A DNA stretch of 64,000 nt, taken from NCBI GenBank assembly GCA_026874595.1, contig JAPPUL010000089.1, forward strand, positions 496,001 through 560,000, written 5' to 3'. Position 1 is the stretch's first letter; each line of letters starts with the position of its first letter. The translations under genes and the position numbers were made by a program. The DNA comes from Sipunculus nudus. Taxonomy: Eukaryota > Annelida > Sipuncula > Golfingiida > Sipunculidae. The notes below the pieces were generated by a model. It did not search any database and was not told where the DNA came from. It worked only from the letters and a program-made list of their open reading frames with translations. Of the stretch, positions 47,946 through 57,398 are shown piece by piece.

Positions 47946-48374
47946 ATGAGAAAAGAAGAAGAGGTAAAGGAGCTTATAGAATTATTTAAGGATATAGTAG
48001 AGGAGAAGCTGGGCCATATGACTGAGAATCCTAAAATGGCATACCAGCTGAGCATACAACTTGAAAGAGATTGTCATATTCTAGAGAATATGTTTTATGA
48101 AATGTCTAGTCTCTCTAAAGTTGTAAGCGAAGAACAAGAAAAACTTAAGGAGCAACGAATAAAACTAGATAGCGATATTAAAAAGATGTTTAAGGAAGCT
48201 AGGAATGAGATGGATGGTGATATTAGGGTGCTTCAGGTAGAACTTCAAGGTGTTAAGGAGCAACTTAAGGAGCAACTGCAGAGAAGATTTAGTTTGAGAT
48301 CTTCTATAATAGGAGCTATAATAGGCGGGGCAGTAGGAGCGATTATAACATATCTTTTAACTAAGTTACTTTAA
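47946..48374 (+). CDS. Coiled-coil protein with C-terminal membrane anchor
   Basis: 142 residues. Residues 1-115 are highly charged and helical with heptad-like patterns (KVVSEEQEKLKEQRIKLDSD, later L-Q-V-E-L-Q-G-V-K-E-Q-L-K-E-Q-L-Q). The last 22 residues are a glycine-rich transmembrane helix (SIIGAIIGGAVGAIITYLLT). Such tail-anchored coiled coils occur in defence and stress loci, but I cannot name the family. Preceded by a strong ribosome site. Confidence 0.7.
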   Translation: MRKEEEVKELIELFKDIVEEKLGHMTENPKMAYQLSIQLERDCHILENMFYEMSSLSKVVSEEQEKLKEQRIKLDSDIKKMFKEARNEMDGDIRVLQVELQGVKEQLKEQLQRRFSLRSSIIGAIIGGAVGAIITYLLTKLL

Positions 48375-48593
48375 AAAACGAAGGATGCATTTTGTTTGGT
48401 AGGATTAAGAAAGCAAGAGCAACCTTTTCTTTCCTTGTATCTTTCCTTGTATCTTCTTTTAATTAAATAGTGCTTATAGAATCAAGTGTCAAGATAGCAT
48501 AATTTAGTTATATTAAATAACTAGTTATTTAGATAATGCTAGAAAAATTATAAGGCTAGCATTTATTACTTGAGAATTTAGGAGACTATATAA

Positions 48594-48923
48594 ATGGCAG
48601 GATACTATATAATAAATTATGACTTGAATGCAAATGATAAGTCGTATAACGATATAGAAGAAGATATAAAAGCTTACGTTAAACAAGATCAGGAAATAGA
48701 AGATGAGGTAATAAAAGACAACACTAATCCATATATTAAAAAAATAAATCCAACAACATATATAATATTAGCAAACGATAGCAGCGAAAAGATTAGAGAT
48801 GTACTTGAAAAGCATATCAAGTTTAATGATCAAACTTTGTTTGTTGGTGAGATTAATCTTTCGTATGCCTCTTGGGCAACTGGAGAAAGCTCTTTGCATG
48901 AATGGTTAGCAAAGCGTACGTAA
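48594..48923 (+). CDS. SinR-family/Cas2-like small protein
   Basis: 109 residues. The layout YYIINYDLNANDKSYNDIEE, a helix, then TTYIILANDSSEKIRDVLEK (beta strand plus helix), then TLFVGEINLSYASWATGESS and a short tail ending H-E-W-L-A-K resembles the SinR-like proteins that share the ferredoxin-like fold of Cas2. No Cas1 or CRISPR repeats are nearby. Could be a nucleic-acid-binding or toxin-like protein. Ribosome site TAGGAG 10 bases upstream. Assignment is by fold-like pattern only. Confidence 0.5.
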   Translation: MAGYYIINYDLNANDKSYNDIEEDIKAYVKQDQEIEDEVIKDNTNPYIKKINPTTYIILANDSSEKIRDVLEKHIKFNDQTLFVGEINLSYASWATGESSLHEWLAKRT

Positions 48924-49010
48924 TGTGAAGAGTAAGGTAATAGAAAAAAGTAGTATATTTTATATATAATTTTACATTATATATAATTGTCTAGATGCTA
49001 CTTCTGCTTC

Positions 49011-49862
49011 TTATTTTTTTTTAAAAAGAACTTGCAGTTTATAACGTGCAGCAATTTCGTCTATTCTTGCTTTTATAATCTTATCAAGTTCTTTATCCTC
49101 TTTGTAATTGGCAGGAGCTATACCATGTACTCTACCATCCGTTATAAGATCTTTTGCCTTCTTTTTGGCTTCCTTTGTGTTGGGTTTATACACTGCTATG
49201 GATAAACCACCTTGTTCTTTAATCAGTCGAAAGCAGGGGATATCTGTTTGTCCATCTCCAATAAAGATCATATTCTCAAAAGGGATTTTTCGTTTGCTAT
49301 ACTCTTCATATTTGTTTACACTATCATCATCAGTAACATCTAAACAGCCTTTATTAATACGAAACAAAAACTGTGTTTTAGTAGTATAGTTGATGGCAAG
49401 TGCAGGCCAACAAGCTGCGTCATGTCGGTCAAACATATATTTTGATGCAAAGATTTCCTTAAATGACTTGTGAATCTTTGTACCCTCTATTATTTCCTCA
49501 TTGCCAGAGGATATTAAATAATGTTCAGGTTTTATCTTTTGTTTTTTTGAATACGCATTAATTCTATCAAACCAACCCTCAACACCAGGAAAAAGTTCTA
49601 TACCCTCCCCTTTGTCTTTAAAATCTTCTATCTTTACACTGATACTCTTAGCGCTTGCTTTCTTAAGCATAATATGCATATAGGTAAGTATTCTGTCTGC
49701 CTCATGTTTCTTAGCTTCCTCTTCTACCTCAGCCCAAAACGCTTCTTTCCTCATACCTATATCAGGTATAAATTGATGTTCTTGCATGTTGCCAGGGGCA
49801 AGAGTTCCATCAAAGTCATATATAATAGCTATAGTTGGTTTTTCTTTTTTGTGCTTGGACAT
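49011..49862 (-). CDS. HAD-family phosphatase
   Basis: 283-residue cytoplasmic hydrolase. Motif I DFDGTLAPG near residues 16-24 gives the nucleophile Asp and the second Asp; motif II is LISSGNEE near 116; motif IV is FIGDGQTDIPC near 203. The cap is inserted between motifs I and II (C1 type), resembling phosphoserine-phosphatase-like HADs. Substrate not readable. Divergent from the type IIG enzyme with a 92-base shared upstream region, so they may be linked in regulation. Confidence 0.88.
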   Translation of the reverse strand: MSKHKKEKPTIAIIYDFDGTLAPGNMQEHQFIPDIGMRKEAFWAEVEEEAKKHEADRILTYMHIMLKKASAKSISVKIEDFKDKGEGIELFPGVEGWFDRINAYSKKQKIKPEHYLISSGNEEIIEGTKIHKSFKEIFASKYMFDRHDAACWPALAINYTTKTQFLFRINKGCLDVTDDDSVNKYEEYSKRKIPFENMIFIGDGQTDIPCFRLIKEQGGLSIAVYKPNTKEAKKKAKDLITDGRVHGIAPANYKEDKELDKIIKARIDEIAARYKLQVLFKKK

Positions 49863-49954
49863 TTTATGTATCTTAAAAGATAGTTATATTGTGCTAATAA
49901 TAAAAGAGTTAAAGTAAAATAATTAAATTGATTACGTGTCAAAGAGAGAGTAGT

Positions 49955-52900
49955 ATGACCCGCATAAGCAAGTACATAAAAGGAATACAAAGAGAATATA
50001 GCGACCAAACAACAGAACATTCATTAAGACATATCCTAAAAGAATTAATTCAAACATATAGTGACAAAAACCTTACTGCTATAAACGAACCTGGCCGAAT
50101 CAAAACAAATGAAAAGCATTCAATAGCCCCCGACTTCCTAATTAAGAGAAATGATATAGAAATAGGCTGTGTTGAAACCAAAAATATTGGCAAAGACCTA
50201 AAAGCCAAAGAATACAAAGAGCAATTTAGTATTTACAAAAAAACGTTCTCAAATCTTCTTATAACTGACTATATCCGTTTTGAACACTATCTTTCTGGCG
50301 AGTTAAAAAGTAGAATAGAAATAGCAAGAGTTACGAATGGCAAGATAGAAGTGATTAAAGAAAACGAAGATCACTTTAAAATCCTAATGGAAGGCTTTTG
50401 TAATTACAAAGGATACAGCATAAGCTCGTCATACACGCTTGCAAAACACATGGCGGCCCGCACAAGACTATTTGCTAAAATACTTTATGACACACTAGAT
50501 GAGGACATAAAAACTAAAAATAAAAGTGTTTTACTTGGACAATATGAAAGCTTTAAAAAAAACCTTATCCAGGATATGAAAACAAAGGGTTTTTCTGATA
50601 TCTATGCCCAAACAATAAGTTATGGGATGCTTTGGGCACATATGGTTGACCCAGTTAAAGGGAAGTTCTCTAAAGAACGAGCAAATCTTGTAATCCCGTC
50701 AAGCATCCCATTTTTGGATGGACTATTTAAACACATATCAAGTCACGACTTTGACGAGCGGATAAATTGGGTTGTAGAATCACTTACAGAGCTTTTTGGA
50801 GTTACGGATTTACATAATATTCTGGATGATTTTAGGAAGGATAGGGGAGAAAACGACGCATTAATAGACTTTTACGAGCGATTTTTGGGAGAGTATGATA
50901 GCGCTTTAAGGAAAGTGCGAGGGGTTTGGTATACGCCAAAACCCGTAGTTGATTTTATAGTACGTTCAGTTGATAATATACTTTGTACTGATTTTAAGAT
51001 GGAAGGTCTTTCTGATGCAAGTAAAAGAGGGGACTATCACAAAGTACAAATCCTTGACCCAGCGGCAGGCACGGGAACATTTTTGGCATCAGTAGTTAAA
51101 TATATTTATGATACTAAGTTTAAGAATATGCAAGGAGTTTGGAGTTCTTATGTAAAGGAGCATCTGATACCACGTTTAAATGGGTTTGAGATACTGATGG
51201 CAAGTTATGCGATGGCCCATTTGCATCTTTATTTGCTATTTGAGCTAAAAACAAAATTTAGACCTGTAAAAGAAGATCGTTTTAGAATATATCTAACTAA
51301 CGCGCTTTTTGAAGGAGAAGAGGAGCAACATAGCTTCGAGTTTGCACCATGGTTTAGTGAGGAGGTAAACGAGGCAAATAAAATAAAACGCAAAACTCCG
51401 CTTATGGTGGTACTGGGCAATCCGCCCTATAGCATAAGTACACAAAACAAAGGACAGTGGATAACGAATTTAATTAAAGATTATAAAGATGGACTTAATG
51501 AGAAAAACATACAGCCCTTATCAGATGACTATATAAAGTTTATCCGTTATGGCCAGCATTTAATAGACAAGAACGGGGAGGGGATTTTAGCGTATATATC
51601 AAACAATAGTTTTCTTGATGGAATTATTCATAGGCAGATGCGAAAGTCTCTTTTGGAAAGTTTTGACAAGATCTATATTCTGGATTTGCATGGGAGTGCT
51701 CGTAAGAAGGAAGTATGCCCGGATGGTGGAAAGGATGAGAATGTATTTGACATAATGCAGGGCGTTAGTATAAATATATTTGTAAAGACGACTAACAACA
51801 AAAGTCTTGCAACTGTGTATCATAATGAATTATGGGGCAAGCGAGATGTAAAATTTGCGAGGCTTGATGAGTCTAATATAGATACTATAAAGAGGACTAA
51901 GTTAGAAATAAAAGAGCCATATTACTTTTTCATACCAAAGGATTTTGCTTTACAAGAAGAATACGACAAAGGTTTTAAAGTAGATGAGCTTTTTAAAATG
52001 TATAGTTCTGGAATAAAGACTCATAATGACAAAGTATGTATACAATATACAGAAAAGGAGGCGCAGGAAATACTATCAAATTTTACTAACAATGATGAGG
52101 AGAGAATAAAGGAGAAGTACAATATCACAAAAGAAAGTGTTGATTGGAAGATATCGAAGGCTCAAGAAGATTTAAAGAGTAATAAACCTAAGCTAGTTAA
52201 GATAATGTATAGACCCTTTGATAGAAGATATACTTTGTATACAGGGGAGCGAGGATTTCTTGGGATGCCACGAGATAAAGTAATGAAACACATGCTAGCA
52301 GGTGAGAATATCTGCCTTGCAACATGTAGACAACAATCAAGCTTTGCTTTTCAGCATATACTAATAGGTCGAGACATATCAGATATGTGTTATGTCTCAT
52401 CGCAAACTAAAGAGACAGGTTATGTCTTCCCGTTATATCTTTATCCGGATGATGGGCTTGGCAGAGAACCTAACCTAAGTATGAAAATAGCCAGTAAGAT
52501 AGCGAGTATAGTGAACTTAACTTTTACAAAGGAGAAGCAAGACGATGAAAATAGATTCTCGCCGATAGATGTTCTAGATTACATTTATGCTTTATTGCAC
52601 AGTTCAAAATATAGAAGTAAATATAAAGAGTTTTTAAGAATAGATTTCCCGAGGGTGCCCTATCCGAATGATAGAGAATACTTTATGGAACTTGTAAGGT
52701 ATGGAAAAGAGCTTAGAAAGAGCCATCTACTTGAAAGCGTTGAGGTTAATGCCGACATATCGTTTCCGATTGAAAATGGTTGTGTTGTTGATAGAATTAG
52801 CTTTGTGGAGGCAGATGGTATAAGCCGAGTATATATAAACAAGGACGAATATTTTGATAATGTACCAAAGGGGGCTTGGGAATTTTATATAGGAGGCTAC

Positions 52901-53038
52901 CAGCCTGCAAAGAAGTGGTTAAAAGATAGACTTGGGCGAGAGCTTACATATGAGGATATTATGCATTACATAAAAGTGATAAAAGCCATTATTAAAACAA
53001 AAGAGCTTATGGCTAAGATAGATTTTATTTATAGATGA
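49955..53038 (+). CDS. Single-chain restriction-methylation enzyme (type IIG / ISP-like)
   Basis: 1027 residues from ATG 49955 (AGAGAGAG upstream). Domains: N-terminal PD-(D/E)xK nuclease with D60 and E74-T-K76, a helical linker (about 180-330), an N6-adenine methylase with motif I DPAAGTGTF near 368 and NPPYSIS near 489, then a target-recognition and specificity region to the end. The C-terminal half resembles that of type ISP enzymes such as LlaBIII, but the SF2 helicase domain of ISP enzymes is absent, so type IIG is the better class. Cutting and methylation in one chain needs no partner. Confidence 0.9.
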   Translation: MTRISKYIKGIQREYSDQTTEHSLRHILKELIQTYSDKNLTAINEPGRIKTNEKHSIAPDFLIKRNDIEIGCVETKNIGKDLKAKEYKEQFSIYKKTFSNLLITDYIRFEHYLSGELKSRIEIARVTNGKIEVIKENEDHFKILMEGFCNYKGYSISSSYTLAKHMAARTRLFAKILYDTLDEDIKTKNKSVLLGQYESFKKNLIQDMKTKGFSDIYAQTISYGMLWAHMVDPVKGKFSKERANLVIPSSIPFLDGLFKHISSHDFDERINWVVESLTELFGVTDLHNILDDFRKDRGENDALIDFYERFLGEYDSALRKVRGVWYTPKPVVDFIVRSVDNILCTDFKMEGLSDASKRGDYHKVQILDPAAGTGTFLASVVKYIYDTKFKNMQGVWSSYVKEHLIPRLNGFEILMASYAMAHLHLYLLFELKTKFRPVKEDRFRIYLTNALFEGEEEQHSFEFAPWFSEEVNEANKIKRKTPLMVVLGNPPYSISTQNKGQWITNLIKDYKDGLNEKNIQPLSDDYIKFIRYGQHLIDKNGEGILAYISNNSFLDGIIHRQMRKSLLESFDKIYILDLHGSARKKEVCPDGGKDENVFDIMQGVSINIFVKTTNNKSLATVYHNELWGKRDVKFARLDESNIDTIKRTKLEIKEPYYFFIPKDFALQEEYDKGFKVDELFKMYSSGIKTHNDKVCIQYTEKEAQEILSNFTNNDEERIKEKYNITKESVDWKISKAQEDLKSNKPKLVKIMYRPFDRRYTLYTGERGFLGMPRDKVMKHMLAGENICLATCRQQSSFAFQHILIGRDISDMCYVSSQTKETGYVFPLYLYPDDGLGREPNLSMKIASKIASIVNLTFTKEKQDDENRFSPIDVLDYIYALLHSSKYRSKYKEFLRIDFPRVPYPNDREYFMELVRYGKELRKSHLLESVEVNADISFPIENGCVVDRISFVEADGISRVYINKDEYFDNVPKGAWEFYIGGYQPAKKWLKDRLGRELTYEDIMHYIKVIKAIIKTKELMAKIDFIYR

Positions 53039-53219
53039 CAATTTAGATGACAATTTAAAAGAATAATGCTACTATTTAAGAATAAGCTAGAACTATAAAG
53101 ATCGTTTAGAAGCGGTAGAATTAGGTAAGTTTATAAAGGGATGTACTTACAATTGTAGATTCAATAAAGTCTAAGCGATAAGCGGAGTAAACTAAAGCTT
53201 AGTGGAGTTAAAGTTAAAT

Positions 53220-54677
53220 ATGAAAGTAGACATAAATATAAAAGTAGACAATAAATACATAAAGCTACCGGAGAGGTTTTATACAAGGATGAGAGGGGAG
53301 GGGGTAGGCAAGGAGCCGAAGCTAATAGCGCTAAATATGGAAGGAGTAGGTCTTATAGGACTTAGTGAGGAATTAGTTAATGATGAGGAGTTATTTGTAA
53401 ATATATTCAGTGGGAATAAGGAGCTGGTGGAAGGCGAGAGTTTATCGCAAGTATATTCGGGGCATCAATTTGGGGTATGGGCGGGACAATTGGGGGATGG
53501 CAGGGCACTATTGATAGGGCAGTTACGAAACAGCAAAGAAGAGCTTTGGGATATACAGCTTAAGGGTTCAGGTCTAACGCCATATTCGAGGATGGGAGAT
53601 GGGAAAGCAGTATTAAGGTCGTGTATAAGAGAGTATTTGTGTTCAGAAGGGATGTGGGGACTTGGGATAGGGACGACGCGTTCATTATGCATAGTGGGTA
53701 CAGGAGAGGATGTTTATAGGGAGAAAGTTGAGCCGGGGGCGGTATTTACTCGTCTTGGACGAACGCATGTTAGATTTGGGCATTTTGAGCATTGTTATTC
53801 CCGAGGAGATATAGAAGGGATAAAGCTTCTTGCAGACTACGTAATAAATGAGTATACAAATGGTTACAAAGGTTATGGGGAATGGTTTTATGAAGTAGTT
53901 AGGCTGACGGCAAAACTAATAGCTAAATGGCAGGCAGTAGGTTTTTGTCATGGTGTTATGAATACGGACAATATGTCAATATTGGGAGATACGATAGATT
54001 ACGGACCATTTGGTTTTATGGAGAGATTTGCAAGGGGCTATATATGCAATCATTCGGATCACAGGGGACGATATTCGTATGAGAATCAGCCATTAATAGG
54101 GTTATGGAACTTAAAAGCGCTTGGGTATGCCTTACAATCGTTGATTAGCGAAGAGGAGGCGGTTGAGATATTAAAAGAGTATAATAACCTTTACCTAAGT
54201 TATTATAAAGAGAATATGCGACAGAAGCTTGGTTTTGCAAAAGAAGATAGTGGTGTAGATGAGTTATGGGAAAAGCTATTGGCTCTTATGGAGAGGGAGG
54301 GATTAGATTATACAAATACCTTTAGGAACTTGTCAAAGGTGTTAATAGGGGATAGTGATGAATGGTTCAAGGGGTTTAAAAATAGTATATTGGAAGGAGA
54401 GGAATGGTTAAAAGAGTATAAAGGTGTTATAGAGGGGAGCGGGAAGGACATATTATGCTTTGGGAGGAAATTAGACGAGATAAATCCTAAATATGTGTTA
54501 AGGAATTGGGTAGCAGAGAAGGTTATAAGGCTTGCAGAGGATGAATTAGATTATAAAGAGATAGAGAAGGTATTAAAGATATTGCAAAGTCCCTATAAAG
54601 AACATATTGAATATGAACATTATGCAAAGCCGGCGCCGATGGAGTACTTAAATTTATCAGTATCTTGTTCATCTTAG
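53220..54677 (+). CDS. selO: SelO-family protein adenylyltransferase
   Basis: 485 residues; the ATG at 53220 is chosen, with a GTG at 53202 as alternative. Family blocks present: VYSGHQFGVWAGQLGDGRAL near 80, LKGSGLTPYSRMGDGKAVLR near 115, HGVMNTDNMSILGDTIDYGP near 240, and the C-terminal KPAPMEYLNLSVSCSS. SelO is a pseudokinase-fold enzyme that transfers AMP to protein hydroxyls and affects redox homeostasis. In bacteria the eukaryotic selenocysteine position is Ser or Cys, here C-S-S at the end. Length matches. Codons are strongly ATA/AGG/GGG biased. Confidence 0.95.
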   Translation: MKVDINIKVDNKYIKLPERFYTRMRGEGVGKEPKLIALNMEGVGLIGLSEELVNDEELFVNIFSGNKELVEGESLSQVYSGHQFGVWAGQLGDGRALLIGQLRNSKEELWDIQLKGSGLTPYSRMGDGKAVLRSCIREYLCSEGMWGLGIGTTRSLCIVGTGEDVYREKVEPGAVFTRLGRTHVRFGHFEHCYSRGDIEGIKLLADYVINEYTNGYKGYGEWFYEVVRLTAKLIAKWQAVGFCHGVMNTDNMSILGDTIDYGPFGFMERFARGYICNHSDHRGRYSYENQPLIGLWNLKALGYALQSLISEEEAVEILKEYNNLYLSYYKENMRQKLGFAKEDSGVDELWEKLLALMEREGLDYTNTFRNLSKVLIGDSDEWFKGFKNSILEGEEWLKEYKGVIEGSGKDILCFGRKLDEINPKYVLRNWVAEKVIRLAEDELDYKEIEKVLKILQSPYKEHIEYEHYAKPAPMEYLNLSVSCSS

Positions 54678-54723
54678 CTTGTGCATTAAAGTATACTAAA
54701 AGATTATACAGGAGTCAATTATA

Positions 54724-56235
54724 TTGGAAAGTAAGATAAAAAGCTTAATGAAAAAGGTAGATAGGAGAAAGTTTTTAAAGGTAGCGGGAGGTATATTATT
54801 ACTAACGCCATTAGGGTTTGCGGATTTTTTATGGAAGCGTCCTGGCTTTGATAGTGTTGAGACAGATGATATTGCTACGAATAATATAGGATATAAAGCG
54901 GGTAGTAATATATTGTTGGAGGCGCAGGAGACGAAAGTAGAGCTAGTAGAAGGGGAGGGAGTAACAAATATATGGAGTTTTATGGAGGATGGGTTTGGTA
55001 AACCGGTAGTGCTTAGGCAAGGTGAGGAGAGTACGATGAATGTAAAAAACTTACTTAAGAATGAAGAGCTAGGAGTACATTGGCATGGGATACGAGTACC
55101 TAACGCAATGGATGGAGTACCTGGTTTAACGCAAGTGGGTATTAAGTATGGTGATGATTATGAGTATAACTATGCCTCAGCTGATGCAGGAACTTATTGG
55201 TACCATACACATTCAAATACAATGGAGCAATTATCCCGAGGCTTAACGGGTCCCTTAATAGTGCTTGAGGAGAAGGGGTATGAAGTTGACCAAGACATAA
55301 TATTGTTTATAAACGATTGGCTATTAACAGATGATATGCAGATAGCAGATAATTTTTATAATATGATGAGCTTATCACACTCAGGGCGATTAGGTAACAT
55401 AATAACAGTAAATGGAAAATATAATCCATTATATAGATTAAAACCGAATACAAGAGTACGTGTTAGGTTAATAAACGGGTCAACAGGGCGTTATATAGCG
55501 CCATCATTTAAGGAATTAGAAGATAATACAAATATAATAGCGCTAGACGGACATCCAGTTCCCCCCATGCCGTATAATGCATTTCTACTTGCACCTGGAA
55601 TGCGGCTTGATGTCGTTATAGATATACCGGAGGCTAAATCGTCGTCAATAAAGCAGATAGTAGATATAGCCTATAAAGAGGAGGTAGATTTGTTTAGGTT
55701 TGAGGGGCAAGGGACAGCTTATCGGCCTAAGATGTTATTGGGTATACCAAAGAGCCTGCCTAAAAATCCACTCAAAGAGCCAAACCTGTCAAGAGCAATA
55801 GAAAAGGAGATATATCTTAATGGTGGAGCAATGTCAAGCTGGCTGCGTGAGAAGATGGGTCGTGGTGGGATGAGAGGGCGAGGCGGCATGAGGTCAAATG
55901 GAGTTTTCTGGGCTCTTAATGATTTGAGTATGCTTGAGAATGGAAATTCTATCAAGCCGCTATTCACCTTAAGTAAGGATAAGACATATATATTTAAGAT
56001 AAAGAACAACACATTTTTCCCACATCCAATACATTTACACGGACATACATTTAAAGTATTGTCAATAAATGGTAAAAAACTAAACCTACCATATTGGACA
56101 GATACAATATCAGTAAATAGGCAAGGAGATGCAACAATAGCGTTTGTAGCAGATAACATAGGACGCTGGATGTTTCATTGTCATGTAATAAGCCATCAAG
56201 TAGCTGGAATGATGGGCTTTATAGAGGTAGTATAA
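54724..56235 (+). CDS. TAT-exported multicopper oxidase
   Basis: 503 residues from TTG 54724 (AGGAG 9 bases upstream); ATG 54748 is an alternative. Twin-arginine signal DRRKFLKVAGGILLL. All four copper-binding motifs are visible: HWHGIR near 118, YWYHTHSN near 158, HPIHLHGHTF near 437 and HCHVISHQVAGMM near 487, so type 1, 2 and 3 sites should be complete. A Met/Gly/Arg-rich insert (MGRGGMRGRGGMR near 378) resembles the Met-rich segments of CueO/CopA that bind Cu(I). Probably a periplasmic cuprous or laccase-like oxidase. The cytochrome c gene follows 2 bases later. Confidence 0.93.
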   Translation: MESKIKSLMKKVDRRKFLKVAGGILLLTPLGFADFLWKRPGFDSVETDDIATNNIGYKAGSNILLEAQETKVELVEGEGVTNIWSFMEDGFGKPVVLRQGEESTMNVKNLLKNEELGVHWHGIRVPNAMDGVPGLTQVGIKYGDDYEYNYASADAGTYWYHTHSNTMEQLSRGLTGPLIVLEEKGYEVDQDIILFINDWLLTDDMQIADNFYNMMSLSHSGRLGNIITVNGKYNPLYRLKPNTRVRVRLINGSTGRYIAPSFKELEDNTNIIALDGHPVPPMPYNAFLLAPGMRLDVVIDIPEAKSSSIKQIVDIAYKEEVDLFRFEGQGTAYRPKMLLGIPKSLPKNPLKEPNLSRAIEKEIYLNGGAMSSWLREKMGRGGMRGRGGMRSNGVFWALNDLSMLENGNSIKPLFTLSKDKTYIFKIKNNTFFPHPIHLHGHTFKVLSINGKKLNLPYWTDTISVNRQGDATIAFVADNIGRWMFHCHVISHQVAGMMGFIEVV

Positions 56236-56237
56236 AA

Positions 56238-56720
56238 ATGCAAAGATTTTATATTCTAATTGCTATAGCATTAATTGTATTAGGGATACTATTATATATG
56301 GATATAGTGTCTGATAAAGGAGAAGCAGTTGTGAATGAAGTAGAAGGAGAGGAATCTGTTTCTACAAAGGAAGTTAAAAGATGGTATACAGAGTCTCAAA
56401 TATCAGAAGGTAAGAAGGTTTATGAAAAGTATTGTATAAGTTGCCATAATGTGAATGGGGAGGGGACATCTGATTGGAGAGTGCCGTTAGCAGACAAGAG
56501 TTATCCGCCGCCACCTTTAAACGGGACAGCACACACATGGCATCATCCGCTCAAAGTACTAAGAGATACTATTCGAAGAGGAGGTATACCACTTGGAGGT
56601 AAAATGCCAGGTTTTGAAGGTGATATAAGCGAGGCTGATGAACTTGCAGTAATAAGTTATTTTCAAAGTTTTTGGTCAGACGAAATATATAAAGCGTGGC
56701 AGAAGAGGGCAGTCCGCTAA
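56238..56720 (+). CDS. Membrane-anchored cytochrome c (class I)
   Basis: 160 residues. N-terminal uncleaved-looking anchor MQRFYILIAIALIVLGILLY, then a monohaem domain with C66-I-S-C69-H70 and probable axial Met123 in GKMPGF. The stretch TWHHPLKVLRDTIRRGG lies between. Starts 2 bases after the multicopper oxidase, so the two are cotranslated. The cytochrome is a likely electron donor or acceptor of the oxidase in the periplasm (inference). Confidence 0.9.
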   Translation: MQRFYILIAIALIVLGILLYMDIVSDKGEAVVNEVEGEESVSTKEVKRWYTESQISEGKKVYEKYCISCHNVNGEGTSDWRVPLADKSYPPPPLNGTAHTWHHPLKVLRDTIRRGGIPLGGKMPGFEGDISEADELAVISYFQSFWSDEIYKAWQKRAVR

Positions 56721-56759
56721 TTATATTTTATAAAAAGCGAGCTAAACCCTGTTAAGTGA

Positions 56760-57347
56760 TTATTTCCCTGTAACGTAATATTTATTATCTCCAGAAGACG
56801 CAACCCCAAGCACGGTTTTATCTTTAGTTAAGGCATTAAAGATATCTGTAGGGTTGCTCCCAGCGTTGGCTAAAGAGGGTCTCGGAGTGTTGTACTGTTC
56901 TTTAGTAAGCCATATATATATGTAGTAATATGTGTTAGTATCTGGATTTAGGGCTACATCCCAAGTACCTAGTATCTTCTCAGTTGGAGAACCCTGTGTA
57001 ATAGTATGTATGAGAAGAGTAGATGGCACGCTATTCAGGTATCTAAGACTAGATGTTGAGCTGTCAGCACTAACTAGAGCAACATTTACATATTTGTTGT
57101 TTGTAGTTGACGTAATTTCAAATCCCGGAGCCTTGCTATTACCACCAGTCCCTCTTATATCATCTGCTAGGTTTCCGCTTGAAACAAGGGAACTAGGAGT
57201 AGATGTAACATTAAGAGACTCGGCGTCTGTAATGTCTGGGAGAGAGTCTATAAGATCGTCTAACTGGCCCTTTAAGTCGCACCCGCTGGTTGTTATTAGT
57301 GTACTCATAAGTAGCAGCGCTAAAAATATAGATATATAGTTTCTCAT
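56760..57347 (-). CDS. Array lipoprotein 1
   Basis: 195 residues from ATG 57345-57347 (GGAGG seven bases upstream). Lipoprotein signal MRNYISIFLALLLMSTLITT with lipobox S-G-C-D. The mature part contains a beta-rich domain: DDIRGTG, PGFEITS, K-Y-V-N-V-A-L-V, then YYYIYIWLTKEQY and the C-terminus T-V-L-G-V-A-S-S-G-D-N-K-Y-Y-V-T-G-K. Very similar to the next gene, especially in signal and last 20 residues. Function unknown; probably surface-exposed. Confidence 0.8.
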   Translation of the reverse strand: MRNYISIFLALLLMSTLITTSGCDLKGQLDDLIDSLPDITDAESLNVTSTPSSLVSSGNLADDIRGTGGNSKAPGFEITSTTNNKYVNVALVSADSSTSSLRYLNSVPSTLLIHTITQGSPTEKILGTWDVALNPDTNTYYYIYIWLTKEQYNTPRPSLANAGSNPTDIFNALTKDKTVLGVASSGDNKYYVTGK

Positions 57348-57398
57348 TAAAAATACCTCCATTGGTTTATTTTAGTTGCTTTATTTTAGTAATAGTCG

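Noticed and set aside
48594-48923. True CRISPR-associated Cas2
   Set aside because: No Cas1, no other cas gene and no repeat-spacer array anywhere in the window; the SinR-like pattern is at best a fold relation.
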